Assembly (NCBI GenBank): GCA_016706545.1
Contig: JADJJK010000022.1
Coordinates: 83,612-147,611, forward strand
DNA length: 64,000 nucleotides
Origin: Myxococcales bacterium
GTDB taxonomy: Bacteria > Myxococcota_A > Polyangia > Haliangiales > Haliangiaceae
Reading direction: 5' to 3'
Under the pieces are notes generated by a model. It was not told where the DNA came from. It worked only from the letters and a program-made list of their open reading frames with translations, and did no database searches. The translations under genes were made by a program, and so were the position numbers. Below, piece by piece: positions 50,779 to 61,518 of this stretch (its first letter is position 1; the number at the start of each line of letters is the position of its first letter).

Positions 50779-53700
50779 CTACGCCGGCTGCGCCTCGGCC
50801 TCGTCCGCCTCCAGGTGCTTGCCGGTCTCCTCCAGGTGCCAGGACTCCTGCGTGCTGGCCTTGCCGCCGCGGTCGCGGTGCAGCGGCCGGGTCAGCCCGA
50901 ACTGGTGATAGATCTGCTCCCACCCCCACAGGTCCACCTTGCCGGGGTCGTCCTGGCTGCGCCACTTGATGTCCACGTCCACCGCGTGACCTGAGCAGTG
51001 GCTCGACACCCCGGGGCCAGAGCTCAGCGGCAAGGGCGCGCGGCGTGAGTCGCCGGGGTTGTAGCCGGCGGCCGCCACCTTGCCGGAGGCGCCGGCGTCC
51101 TTGATCTTCTTCTGCGCGTACGCGATGGCCTGCTCCTCGGTCCAGCCGGGCTCGTACCACTTGTTGCCATCGGCGTCCTTGCCGCCGGGCAACGCCTGCA
51201 GCGCGGCCAGCGTGATGTGGCGGTTGGTGGCCATGTTGGCCTGCTCGTAGCGCACGCACAGGTAGTGCGCCGCCTTGGGCGAGCGCATGCCGGAGCCGAT
51301 CACGATGTCGCCCAGCACCATGTCGTTGTGGATCGCCCACTCCATCAACGCCTGCACCTTGGTCATCAGCGACCCCGCCAGCGAGACGCCGTCGAGCGAG
51401 GGCATGAAGTCGCCGGAGAAGCGCCACTTGTACTTGCTCTGTCCGGGGTTGCGCCCGGCCGGCAGGCCCTCGCGGATCTTGTCTGCGCGCCCGCGGTCCT
51501 CGGCGTCGCTGAGCTCGTTGCCAAAGCCGACCGCCGCGCCGTCGCCACCGAGCGACGAGAACTTCATCCAGACGTTGTCCGCCTCGGTGATCGCGTGCGC
51601 GGGCTCGCGGCAGGTGATCTGCACCCAGGTTCGGTCCATGTCCGCCACCTGCACCTGGGTGCCAGCCGGCAGGTTCTTCTTGAGCGACTTGTGGTTCTCG
51701 CCGTACAGCGCGCCATCGCGCACCACGGTGAACGGCGTGTCGAAGGTCTTGGCGCTGGACTTGTGGCCGCGCAGCGAGGCGTCGCGGTTGGTCTGGTTAC
51801 CAAACGAGTCCACCCCCTCGTACTGGCCGTCGTACTTGGACGTCTTCTTTTTCTTCTTGGGCTTGGCCGGCTTGTCGCTGGCCGGCTTGTCGCTGGCCGG
51901 CTTGTCGCTGGCCGGCTTCTTCGCGGGGTCGAGTTTCTGGGCCGCGTCCGCGGCGTGCTCGTCGGCGGGCTTGCCACCAGCTGGCGCGCGGCCCCGCTTG
52001 CCGGTGTCGATGACTGGCGTCGTCGCGGGAGCCTGGTCGTGGCCGTCGTGGTCTTCGTGGTCGCCGTGCTCCACCGGCTCGCTGCCATGATCTCGCTCGC
52101 CGAACGTGTCGTTGCCGGCGGCGCCCTCGCCGATGGACAGCATGGCGTCGTCGAGCACGCGGTCGCGCAGCGGCGAGTGATCTCTGTTGGCGTTGTGCGT
52201 CTTGTCGAACATCAAGAGGAGCACGTCGCACTGCACGTCGCTGCCCTTCATCAGGCGCGTGTGCTGCACCACCGTCGTCTCGGCGTCGCGGTGATCGCCA
52301 GCTCCGCCCACGTCCTGGATGGTCAGGCCGTGCCGCTTGGCCAGCGTGGCGAGCGCCGCCTTGCCGAACGTGCCCTCGTGATGATGGGTGGTCTTTAGCT
52401 GGTGCGGCGTGCCGATGATGCGCACGCTCTTGCCGGGCCTTCCGGACACCGCCCACTTGGCCGCGTCGTCGAAGTGCTGCCCGCGGTATCCGGCGTCCAT
52501 GAACGTGACGTCCGTGATCTCGTCGGCCAGGTCTCCGGCCTTGCTGAGCGCGTCGTGCATGCCCATGTAGCCGCCGGCGCTGTGGCCAGCGAGCGAGAGG
52601 TGGCGCGGCGTGAGCGCAGGCATGCTCAGGTCAGCGGCCAGCGGGCCCAGGATGGAGGTCACAAACGCCGGCAGACCATCCTGCAGCGCCGCCATGTAGC
52701 CGCCCTCCTGGCTGAGCGGCTTGTCGCCGTGGCTGCCGCCGAGCTTGCCCTGCGGCAAGATGGCGATGATGTTCTTGCCGCGCGCGTGAGACATCGCCTC
52801 GGCGGCGATGTCGATGCCCGACAGCTCGCCCTTGCCGGGCTGCGTCGGATCGATGTTGTACTGCGCGCGGTGGCCGTGAAAGTACAGGAAGACGTCCGGC
52901 GTGGCGGTGACGCCGCCTGGGGACACGTACACCTGGCACTGTTGCTTGCGGCTTCCGGAGCCGGCGGTGTACACGCGCGCGAAGGGCTCACCGGGAGCCG
53001 GCGGCTGGCTCTTGAGCGCGTCGTCCTTGGCGTGAGCGGCGACGTCTTCATCGCCGGAGGCGGCCTCCGACGTGGAACCCGACGTGGAGCCGCCCGCGCC
53101 GCCAGCGCCGCCAGCACCACCAGCGCCACCAGCAGCGCCAGCGCCACCAGCACCGCCGCCCGCGCCCGCGCGGGCCAGCGCCAGCTTGGCCAGGTCCGCG
53201 AGCAAGAACGGCACCAGCAGCAGGCCGGCCATCGATTGCGTCCCGCCGTGCGTCTTTCGATCATAGGCGAGCAGCTTGCCGACCGCCTCGACCTCGTTCA
53301 CTTGCCGCAGCGTGACCTGCTTGAGGATGGCGGCATAGAACGCGCGTAGCTGGGGGGCCTCGGTGGCGGCCGTGACCTCGGGGTCCGCCTTGGCGCTGCC
53401 GCCCACCGGCGCGGTCGTGCCAAGGCTGCCCTGCGCGCCAGCCCCCGAGCTCGCGGTGGGCTCCGCTTTGGGTCCGGTCGTCGCGCCCGTCGTCGGCCCG
53501 GCCGTCACATCGGCCGTCGCGCCCGTCGTCGGCCCGGCCGTCACATCGGCCGTCGCCCCCGTCGTCGCATCGGCCGTCGCGCCCGTCGAGGAAGCGGTGG
53601 CCTGCGGAGCGCCGCTCACCGGCGCAGAAATCGCCGTGGCCGCGCGCGCGCGCTGCGTCCGGCGCGCGGCGTGGTAGGTGCGCGGGCCGACCCGGCCATC

Positions 53701-54177
53701 CGGCGCCACACCGTGGTCCTGCTGCCAGCGCGCGATCAGCTCAGGATCTGCCTCACCGCCGGCGCCACAGGCGTCGCCGGTGGCGGCGTTGAAGCTCTCC
53801 ACCAGCGCGCGGTGCGCGGCGTTGTAAGCGCGCGCGCCGGCGCGCCAGTCGTGTCGCGGCGCCGCGCCACCTGACGCGCCCCCACCGGGCTCCGCAGGTG
53901 GGCTGGCGTCTGCGTCCGCGGCTTCGCTCGCTGGGTGCGCGACCTCGGCGACCTCGGCCTCCGCGGCCTCCGCGGCCTGGCCCTCGGCGTGCGCTGGCGC
54001 GGGGCCGTCGCCTCGCTGCCCGTAGGTCCGGATCTCGCGCAGCGACTGATCGGCCAGCTCGCCCGCGCCCTGGCCGCCGCGTTGGCCACCTGCCCCCAGC
54101 TCCAGATCGGCGTCTTCGGCGCGCGCCTGCTCCAGCTCGTCGAATCGCAAGAACGCCAGTTGGGGGACATCAAACAT
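50779..54177 (-). CDS. Multidomain protein: peptidoglycan-binding, alpha/beta-hydrolase, SH3-like and M15 peptidase-like
   Basis: An 1132-residue protein with unusual architecture. About 146-175 resembles a peptidoglycan-binding repeat (IARWQQDHGVAPDGRVGPRT). An Ala/Thr/Gly repeat linker and a hydrophobic stretch follow. About 395-680 is an alpha/beta-hydrolase-like region with nucleophile elbow GHSAGG (about 529). About 775-870 looks SH3-like (GALYGENHKSLKKNLPAGTQ). The C-terminus resembles M15 D,D-carboxypeptidases: SSHCSGHAVDVDI (about 1062) and ESWHLEE (about 1112) supply His, Asp and His ligands. No signal peptide is seen, so it may need a special export route. It follows the AAA+ gene by 15 nt. 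Confidence 0.75.
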   Translation of the reverse strand: MFDVPQLAFLRFDELEQARAEDADLELGAGGQRGGQGAGELADQSLREIRTYGQRGDGPAPAHAEGQAAEAAEAEVAEVAHPASEAADADASPPAEPGGGASGGAAPRHDWRAGARAYNAAHRALVESFNAATGDACGAGGEADPELIARWQQDHGVAPDGRVGPRTYHAARRTQRARAATAISAPVSGAPQATASSTGATADATTGATADVTAGPTTGATADVTAGPTTGATTGPKAEPTASSGAGAQGSLGTTAPVGGSAKADPEVTAATEAPQLRAFYAAILKQVTLRQVNEVEAVGKLLAYDRKTHGGTQSMAGLLLVPFLLADLAKLALARAGAGGGAGGAGAAGGAGGAGGAGGAGGSTSGSTSEAASGDEDVAAHAKDDALKSQPPAPGEPFARVYTAGSGSRKQQCQVYVSPGGVTATPDVFLYFHGHRAQYNIDPTQPGKGELSGIDIAAEAMSHARGKNIIAILPQGKLGGSHGDKPLSQEGGYMAALQDGLPAFVTSILGPLAADLSMPALTPRHLSLAGHSAGGYMGMHDALSKAGDLADEITDVTFMDAGYRGQHFDDAAKWAVSGRPGKSVRIIGTPHQLKTTHHHEGTFGKAALATLAKRHGLTIQDVGGAGDHRDAETTVVQHTRLMKGSDVQCDVLLLMFDKTHNANRDHSPLRDRVLDDAMLSIGEGAAGNDTFGERDHGSEPVEHGDHEDHDGHDQAPATTPVIDTGKRGRAPAGGKPADEHAADAAQKLDPAKKPASDKPASDKPASDKPAKPKKKKKTSKYDGQYEGVDSFGNQTNRDASLRGHKSSAKTFDTPFTVVRDGALYGENHKSLKKNLPAGTQVQVADMDRTWVQITCREPAHAITEADNVWMKFSSLGGDGAAVGFGNELSDAEDRGRADKIREGLPAGRNPGQSKYKWRFSGDFMPSLDGVSLAGSLMTKVQALMEWAIHNDMVLGDIVIGSGMRSPKAAHYLCVRYEQANMATNRHITLAALQALPGGKDADGNKWYEPGWTEEQAIAYAQKKIKDAGASGKVAAAGYNPGDSRRAPLPLSSGPGVSSHCSGHAVDVDIKWRSQDDPGKVDLWGWEQIYHQFGLTRPLHRDRGGKASTQESWHLEETGKHLEADEAEAQPA

Positions 54178-54192
54178 ACGCCGTCCTTTCGC

Positions 54193-56226
54193 TCACAACC
54201 CCGTGGGGGATGCCAGCACATGACCCATGGAGAGGTACTCGCTGCGGGCCGCGCGCAGCACGGTGGCGTGGTCGATGGACTTGCGCCCCTCGTGCGCGGC
54301 GAGAAACGCCGCGGCCAGCGCCGCGTTGCGGATGTTGGCGCCGGTCATCTGCGGGAAGTTCCGCGCCAGCGCCTGCGCGTCGATGTCGCGCCCAAGCGGC
54401 GCGGTCTTGGAGGCCAGGAGGCGCCGCCACAGCTCCGCCTGCTCGTCTTCGTCGGGGTGCTGGAACACGATGTGCGCGGCCAGCCGCCGCTTGAGCGCCT
54501 TGTCGATGCTCGCGTCCAGGTTGGTGGTGAGGATGACGATGCCGTTGAAGCGCTCGATGCGCTGCAAGAGAAAGTTGACCTCGAGGTTGGCGTAGCGGTC
54601 GGTGGCGCCGCGCATCTCGGTGGAGCGCTGGCCAAACAGCGCGTCGGCCTCGTCGAACAAGAGCAACACGTGCCCGGCCTCTGCGGCGTCGAACACCTTG
54701 GCGAGCTGCTTCTCGGTCTCGCCGATCCACTTGGAGACCACCTTGCTCAGATCCACCTGGTACAGCTCCAGGCCAAGCTCGTTGGCCAAGAGCCCCGCCA
54801 CCATGGTCTTGCCGGTGCCTGGCGGGCCGGAGAACAGCGCCGCCACCCCCACGCCGCGCGGCATCTTGGAGCGGTACCCCCACTGCTCGTACACCACGTG
54901 CGCCTGCTGCACCCGCCCCACCAGCGCGCGCACGCGCGACAGGATGTCTTCGCTGAGCACGAGCTCATCCCAGCTCTGCCGGATGGCGATGCGCTCGGCC
55001 AGTCCGCCCATGCGCTCGGCGATGTTCTGCCGCACGCCGGCTTGCAGATCGGCCACGGTGAGCAGCCCGTGCGAGTCCAGCCCGGCCAGCACGCGCGCGC
55101 TGGCCACGGCGCGGCGGATGGCCCCCGCGCCCAGCGCAAAGCGATGCGCGAGCTGCCGGAACTCCACCTCTGGCTCGTCGCTTGGTCCCGCCAGCTTGCG
55201 CCACAGCCGCGTGCGCGTCTCGGCGTCGGGCGTGGACCAGGTCACGCGCACCGAGGGGAGCTGGCAGCCCACGTCCAGCCCGCGCCAGGTGGTGATCAGC
55301 ACCACCGGGCGGTCGGCCAGATCGAGGTGGCGGGCCAGGACTCGCATCCGCGCGTCGCGCCCGCCCTCGGCAGAGACCAGCTCCTCGACGCCCACGATGA
55401 TCGCCACCACGCCGCGCAGCGCGGCCTCCCGGCGCAGCGCCGACAGCGCCGCGTCGAGGCTCTCGACGCTCGGCGAGAGCTGCGCCAGATCGATGGACAG
55501 CGCCGGCCCTCCGGTGGCCAGCGAGATCGCGGTGCGGCGCCCGGTGAGCTCGGCGCCCTCCACGTACAGCACGAAGGGCGAGTTCATGGCCAAGATCGAG
55601 TGGATCTGCGCCACCGCTTGCTGCTGCTCGTCGTCGAGCAGCCCTTCGGCCAGCAGCTCGGAGGGCGCCTCGACCACCGTGAGGCCGGACGCCATCGAGC
55701 CCATGCCGGCCAGGTAATGCACCAGCTCCACCGCCGGCACCCACGGCTGCGCCGCCGCCACCCACTCGCCCCGCGCCGGCAAGACCAGGCCGCTGCGCAC
55801 CGAGGAGTGCCCCGGCATCATTCGCAGCCCCAGCTCACACGCGGGCTCGGACTCCAGCTCGGCGATGCGGCTGTGCAGCGCCAGCGAGATGCCGCGCGGC
55901 GACGTGTCGTCGAGCCCGCGCGCGTGCACCATCATGCGCGGGTTGACGTGCAGCGCGACCACGGACCACAAGAAGCTGGTCTCCTCTTGCGTCCAGCCCA
56001 GCCGCTGGGCCAGCGCCAGCATCGGTCGCTGGCGCGCGTCGTCCGGCAACATGGCCAGCTCGGACTCCACCGCGGCCAGATCATCCAGGATGCGCCCCAG
56101 CGCGGCGTCGTCCTCCACCGCCGGGCGGCGCCGGCCCAGCAAGGCCGCGCGCATCGTGCGCAGCAGCACCGCCTGGAGCTGCAGCCGGTACTCTCGCTGC
56201 GCCAGGCTCTCCAGCCCGGCGCTCAC
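54193..56226 (-). CDS. AAA+ ATPase with two AAA modules, the first degenerate
   Basis: A 677-residue ATPase. The first module lacks a normal P-loop but keeps strand-like ALRGVVAIIVGVEEL and VVLITTW. The second is complete: GPPGTGKTMVAGLLANELG (Walker A), HVLLLFDEADALFGQRS (Walker B), NGIVILTTNLDASID (sensor 1) and the RRLAAHIVFQHPDEDE finger region. Two-module ATPases of this build resemble the Afp15/Pvc15 proteins of extracellular contractile injection systems, but no sheath, tube or baseplate genes are nearby. The GTG start has GAAGGTGG upstream. It is likely co-transcribed with the multidomain wall enzyme. Confidence 0.85.
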   Translation of the reverse strand: MSAGLESLAQREYRLQLQAVLLRTMRAALLGRRRPAVEDDAALGRILDDLAAVESELAMLPDDARQRPMLALAQRLGWTQEETSFLWSVVALHVNPRMMVHARGLDDTSPRGISLALHSRIAELESEPACELGLRMMPGHSSVRSGLVLPARGEWVAAAQPWVPAVELVHYLAGMGSMASGLTVVEAPSELLAEGLLDDEQQQAVAQIHSILAMNSPFVLYVEGAELTGRRTAISLATGGPALSIDLAQLSPSVESLDAALSALRREAALRGVVAIIVGVEELVSAEGGRDARMRVLARHLDLADRPVVLITTWRGLDVGCQLPSVRVTWSTPDAETRTRLWRKLAGPSDEPEVEFRQLAHRFALGAGAIRRAVASARVLAGLDSHGLLTVADLQAGVRQNIAERMGGLAERIAIRQSWDELVLSEDILSRVRALVGRVQQAHVVYEQWGYRSKMPRGVGVAALFSGPPGTGKTMVAGLLANELGLELYQVDLSKVVSKWIGETEKQLAKVFDAAEAGHVLLLFDEADALFGQRSTEMRGATDRYANLEVNFLLQRIERFNGIVILTTNLDASIDKALKRRLAAHIVFQHPDEDEQAELWRRLLASKTAPLGRDIDAQALARNFPQMTGANIRNAALAAAFLAAHEGRKSIDHATVLRAARSEYLSMGHVLASPTGL

Positions 56227-56584
56227 TGGCCACCTTCATGAAGACGCGCGATCATCAGATCATCGGTATCATGGATCGCCGAGATCTTCGGGATCCCCGA
56301 GATCTTCGAGATCCCCGAGATCCCCGAGCCCCCGCAAGGGCCCAAGAACCGCAGGATCCAAGGAGATCCCGTCCCTGCCAAGTCGCAGGTGCGTTGCGCC
56401 AGCTTGCACACGTGTCCGCGTGGGTAGTGCAAGCACAGGGCCTCCCCCACGCGCTCACGTAACTAGCAGAAAGAAAAAACAAACAGCGAAGGAGCCGGCC
56501 CAGAGGGGCTTGCTCCTTCGCTTGTATACACAAACTGACCACACAGATTGTGTGGTCGGCTTTCGGGCGAAGCCCGAGCGCGCG
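56227..56584. other. Intergenic region with short repeats and hairpins
   Basis: The left part (56281-56328) has tandem GAGATCTTCGGGATCCCC-type units, 18 bp with 9-bp remnants. A forward frame rich in RDLRDP repeats reads through it and is judged not coding. The right part (56486-56575) holds three hairpins in a row at the end of the gene at 56585. Confidence 0.6.
56478..56521 (-). terminator. Rho-independent terminator
   Basis: On the minus strand a perfect 10-bp stem GCGAAGGAGC/GCTCCTTCGC (56486-56521) with a 16-nt loop is followed by TGTTTGTTTTTTCTTTC. It lies just after the secreted protein gene at 56585-57907. Two more hairpins precede it: GACCACACA/TGTGTGGTC and CGGGC/GCCCG. Confidence 0.85.
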
Positions 56585-57907
56585 CTACTTCTTCTTCTTG
56601 CGCGGCTTCTTGGCCGGCTTGGCAGGCTCCTCGGCCGCTTCCTCGTCGTCACCGGCCGCCTTGACCTGTCCGCCCGCGTCCGGATCTTCCACCAGCGCGG
56701 CGCCCGCCTTGGTGCTGCTCTCTTCGGCCTCGCCCTTCGCGGCGTCGGGCGCCATCGCGGACTCACACCACGGCAACTTGATGGAGCGCTTCTCGGACAG
56801 GTTCTTGCTGTCGATGACCGCGAGCTCCCCGATCCGCGCGCCCGTGAGCGCGGCCAGGAAGTTCTTGCTGCCGGCGACGATGGTGGTGCCCATGAACTCC
56901 CCGAAGGTGTTCTTGAGGTGCGACGCGCACTTCGGCGGGATATCCGCAGGCGCCTCTGTGGAGAAGAAGGCCTCCACCTGCGCCGAGCGGCACGGGCCAT
57001 TGCTGATCTTGCGCACCAGCTTGGAGCGCTTGCCCGGACCGACCTCGAAGATGGTCAAGGTGGACAGGCCGCGCTCGGACACCGCGACCCGGTCCTTGTC
57101 GAGCAGCGAGAACGAGCCGTGCCCCATGGCCACCGGCTCGTTGCCCTTGCCAAGGCCCATGAGCTGACCGCTGGCCGAGCCGTCGGTCTTGTAGGCCCAG
57201 ATGGAGGTGGACCCTGCCTCGCCGCCGTGGAAGAACAGGTTCTCACCGAGGAACCACATGGACTTGGCGGTGCCGGGCATCACCTTGTCGCCCTGCGCGG
57301 GGTCGCGCAGCGCGATGCTCTTGGCCAGATCCTTGGAGGCCGCGTCGAACAGGTGAACCTGATCGCCAGCGGCCACCGCCACCTGCGAGCCATCCAGGCT
57401 CCACGAGATGAGCGCCGGCTCGCCGGCAGGGACCTCTTGATCCTTGGGCAGGCAGAAGCCGCGCACGCAGCCTCGCTCGATGGCGGCGTGGTAGCCACGG
57501 CCGGGGATGGCGCTGCGGTCGCGGAACTTGAGCGCCCCGGCGGCCAGGTCCACCGTCCAGCAACCGGCGGCGCCGAGCAGCCGGTCCTCGTCGTGGTCCA
57601 TGGCGCAGAGGATGGCCTCGCTGCCCACGGCGCCCAGCTCCAGCGAGAGCTTGGAGGCGGGATCCTTGAGCACGGAGGGCAGACAGGTCGAGTCAGCGGC
57701 GACCAGCTTATTGGCCTGGTCTTCTCGCTTCTTGGCCCTGTCTTCCTCGGTCATGGGCTTCTTGGTCGCGGGCTTGCCGGACTTGCCCTTGGTGGTTTTC
57801 TTGGCAACGGGCTTCTTGGACTCCTTCTTGGCGGAGCCGCCGCCGCCGCAGGCGACGAGCGAAGTGCCAACAATCAGAGCCCAAGCAAAGCGGTGAAAAC
57901 GCTGCAT
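56585..57907 (-). CDS. Beta-propeller-like lipoprotein, paralogue of the protein at 49078
   Basis: A 440-residue protein. MQRFHRFAWALIVGTSLVACGGGG has a lipobox. A Lys-rich linker (SKKPVAKKTTKGKS) follows, then a repeat-rich beta region with paired Cys: CAMDHDED, CWTVDLAAGALKFRD, CVRGFC, and the late ARIGELAVIDSKN...LPWC seen also in the smaller paralogue. The C-terminus is acidic and ends PRKKKK. Neither paralogue matches a family I recognise. It is divergent from the his operon. Confidence 0.65.
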   Translation of the reverse strand: MQRFHRFAWALIVGTSLVACGGGGSAKKESKKPVAKKTTKGKSGKPATKKPMTEEDRAKKREDQANKLVAADSTCLPSVLKDPASKLSLELGAVGSEAILCAMDHDEDRLLGAAGCWTVDLAAGALKFRDRSAIPGRGYHAAIERGCVRGFCLPKDQEVPAGEPALISWSLDGSQVAVAAGDQVHLFDAASKDLAKSIALRDPAQGDKVMPGTAKSMWFLGENLFFHGGEAGSTSIWAYKTDGSASGQLMGLGKGNEPVAMGHGSFSLLDKDRVAVSERGLSTLTIFEVGPGKRSKLVRKISNGPCRSAQVEAFFSTEAPADIPPKCASHLKNTFGEFMGTTIVAGSKNFLAALTGARIGELAVIDSKNLSEKRSIKLPWCESAMAPDAAKGEAEESSTKAGAALVEDPDAGGQVKAAGDDEEAAEEPAKPAKKPRKKKK

Positions 57908-57999
57908 GATGAGACCTCATACGTTGACGGAGCGCCGTGCCCCTTAGCTCAACGATTGCGATCGTTTGTACGATCGAGCCGGAGCTGATACAAGGAGCA

Positions 58000-58598
<599 letters not shown>

Positions 58599-58602
<4 letters not shown>

Positions 58603-59228
58603 GCGCGCCGCGGATCGCCATCGTCGACGTGTGCTCGGGCAACCTGCGCTCCGTCGAGCGCGCGCTGGCCGCCGCGGGCGCTGACACGTTCGTCACCCGA
58701 GACGCCGCCGAGCTGCGGCGCGCCGACAAGCTGGTCATCCCCGGCCAGGGCGCGCTCGGCACCTTCGCGCGGGAGCTGGCGGCGCGCGGGCTGGAGGCGC
58801 CGCTGCGCGAGGAGCTGGCGTCCGGCAAGCCCATGCTGGGGATCTGCCTGGGCATGCAGGTCCTCTTCGAGCACGGCGAGGAGCACGGCGGCATCCAGGG
58901 CCTGGGCCTTTTGGGCGGCGACGTGGTGAAGTTTGCCGCCAGCGCCGCGCGCAAGGTGCCGCACATCGGCTGGAACCAGATCGAAGCGCCGGCCGGGCGG
59001 GACCGCGATCCGCTGCTGCGCGACATCCCCGACGGCGCGCACGTGTACTTCGTCCACTCGTACTACGCGGTGCCCACCGATCCATCGGTGATCGCCGTCG
59101 AGACCGACTATGGCGGCCGGTTCTGCGCCGCCATCCGCAAGGACAACCTCTTCGCTTGCCAGTTTCACCCGGAGAAGAGCCAGCACGTCGGCTTGCAGCT
59201 CCTGCGCAACTTCGTGCAGCAGGCGTAG
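58599..59228 (+). CDS. hisH: Imidazole glycerol phosphate synthase, glutaminase subunit
   Basis: A 209-residue class I glutamine amidotransferase. It starts IAIVDVCSGNLRSVERAL, and has GKPMLGICLGMQVLFE with the catalytic Cys and CQFHPEKSQHVGLQLLRNF with the catalytic His and Glu. It supplies ammonia to HisF. The GTG start overlaps the hisB stop by 4 nt. HisA follows after a 51-nt gap. Confidence 0.95.
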
Positions 59229-59279
59229 CCCGGCCCCTCCCGGCATCCCCTCGGCCTCCTCGGCACTTCACGAGCCCTC

Positions 59280-60007
59280 ATGCAGATCTTCTTCGCAATC
59301 GATCTCCTCGGCGGCAAGGCGGTGCGCCTGGTCGAGGGCAAGCGCGACCTCGCCACCATCTATCACGACGATCCGCCGGCGCTGGTGGAGGAGCTGACCA
59401 CCGCGGGCGCCGACCGGCTGCACGTGGTGGACCTCGACGGCGCGTTCTCCGGCAACGCCGCCCACCACGAGATCTTGCGCGCCATCTGCGCGCGCGCCAA
59501 GGCGCCGGTGCAGCTCGGCGGCGGGCTGCGCGATCGCGCCGCGGTGGCGGCGGCGCTGGGCATGGGCGCGAGCTACGTGGTGCTGGGCACCGCCGCGGTC
59601 AAGCAGCCGGCGCTGGTCGCCGAGCTGTGTCAGGCGCACCCCGGCCAGGTGGTGGTGGCGGTGGACGCGCGCGACGGCGTCGTCGCCATCGAGGGCTGGA
59701 CCGAGAGCGGCCAGATCACCGCGCTGGAGCTGGGGCAGCGCGCGGCGGGCTGGGGCGCCGCGGCGCTCCTCTACACCGACGTGGCGCGCGACGGCACCCA
59801 CGGGGGCCCCAACGTGGCGGCCACCGCGGAGCTTGGCCGCCGCATCGGCTGTGATGTCATCGCCTCGGGTGGCGTGTCCTCGCTCGACGATCTGGCGCGC
59901 CTGCGCGACGCCGGCATCTTCGGCGTGGTGGTGGGCCGCGCGCTGTATGACCGACGCTTCACCGCCGCCGAGGCGGTGGCGGTGGCGCACGCCGCGCCCG
60001 GAGCGGC

Positions 60008-60014
<7 letters not shown>
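59280..60014 (+). CDS. hisA: ProFAR isomerase
   Basis: A 244-residue beta/alpha-barrel: FFAIDLLGGKAVRLVEGKRD, LHVVDLDGAFSG, VQLGGGLRDR, VVVAVDARDG and ASGGVSSLDDLARLRDAG follow the HisA pattern with the catalytic Asp8 and Asp near 127. It isomerises the product of HisI. Its end overlaps the hisF start by 7 nt. Confidence 0.95.
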
Positions 60015-60826
<812 letters not shown>

Positions 60827-60870
60827 CGGGACGCGCGGCTCAGCTCGCCGTAGCTCAGCTCCGCCGCGGC

Positions 60871-61518
60871 TCAGCTCGCCGCGGCGCTCGGAGCGTCGTC
60901 CGCCGCCGGCGCGGCCTTGATCCACAGCTCCAGCACGTCGGTGCCGAGCTGGACGCGCTCGGCGAGCTCGTAGCCGTCCGGCGCGGCGGCGCCGAGGCCG
61001 TGATACGTGACCACCCGCGTGCCGGGGCGCAGCGCGGCGAGCTTGGCCCGAGTACCGTCGACGCACGCCTCGAACCGAGACTGGCTGCGGAGCACCGTCT
61101 GGTCGATCGTCAGCGCGGAGCGGAGCAAGAGCTCGCCAAACGGGTTGAAGAGGTAGAGCGCGTCGTAGCCTGACCAGTCGTGCTCCAGGGCGTCGCCTTG
61201 CAAGAACGTCGCGTTGGCGGCCGACATCCGGTGCGCCAGCCGCTGCGCCAGCTCGACGAGCAGGGGCCGCTGCTCGATGCCGACGAACTTGCACGTCGGC
61301 CGCTCACGCGCCGCGATCACGCAGAACTTCCCTGGGCCCGCGCCCACGTCCAGCACCCGCATGCCGTCTCGCGGCGCCAGGAGCTGGGCGGCGCGGCGCG
61401 CCACGGTCACCGGGGTGAAGTGGAAGGCGGACTTGACGCGCACGCGCTGCGGCAGGTGGTAGTCAAACGACTGGTCTTCGTCGAGATCTGGCGCGGAGGT
61501 CGAGGAGGTCGAGCGCAT
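60871..61518 (-). CDS. SAM-dependent methyltransferase
   Basis: A 215-residue protein with a Rossmann-type SAM site: MRVLDVGAGPGKFCVIAARE (motif I), FVGIEQRPLL (acidic loop), ATFLQGDALEHDW and YDALYLFNPFGEL (motif IV). Length and order fit a small class I methyltransferase. The substrate is unknown. Minus-strand neighbour of the his operon, with a GC-rich 44-nt gap containing short repeats. Confidence 0.8.
   Translation of the reverse strand: MRSTSSTSAPDLDEDQSFDYHLPQRVRVKSAFHFTPVTVARRAAQLLAPRDGMRVLDVGAGPGKFCVIAARERPTCKFVGIEQRPLLVELAQRLAHRMSAANATFLQGDALEHDWSGYDALYLFNPFGELLLRSALTIDQTVLRSQSRFEACVDGTRAKLAALRPGTRVVTYHGLGAAAPDGYELAERVQLGTDVLELWIKAAPAADDAPSAAAS

Noticed and set aside
54193..56226. 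Complete contractile injection system
   Set aside because: Only an ATPase-like gene and a possible effector are present; no sheath, tube, spike or baseplate gene is found in the window.
53935..56241. 768-residue forward frame
   Set aside because: It is antisense to the AAA+ gene, whose Walker A and B motifs are clear.
56238..56462. 74-residue forward frame with RDLRDP repeats
   Set aside because: Repeat DNA gives the pattern; no ribosome site or conserved part.
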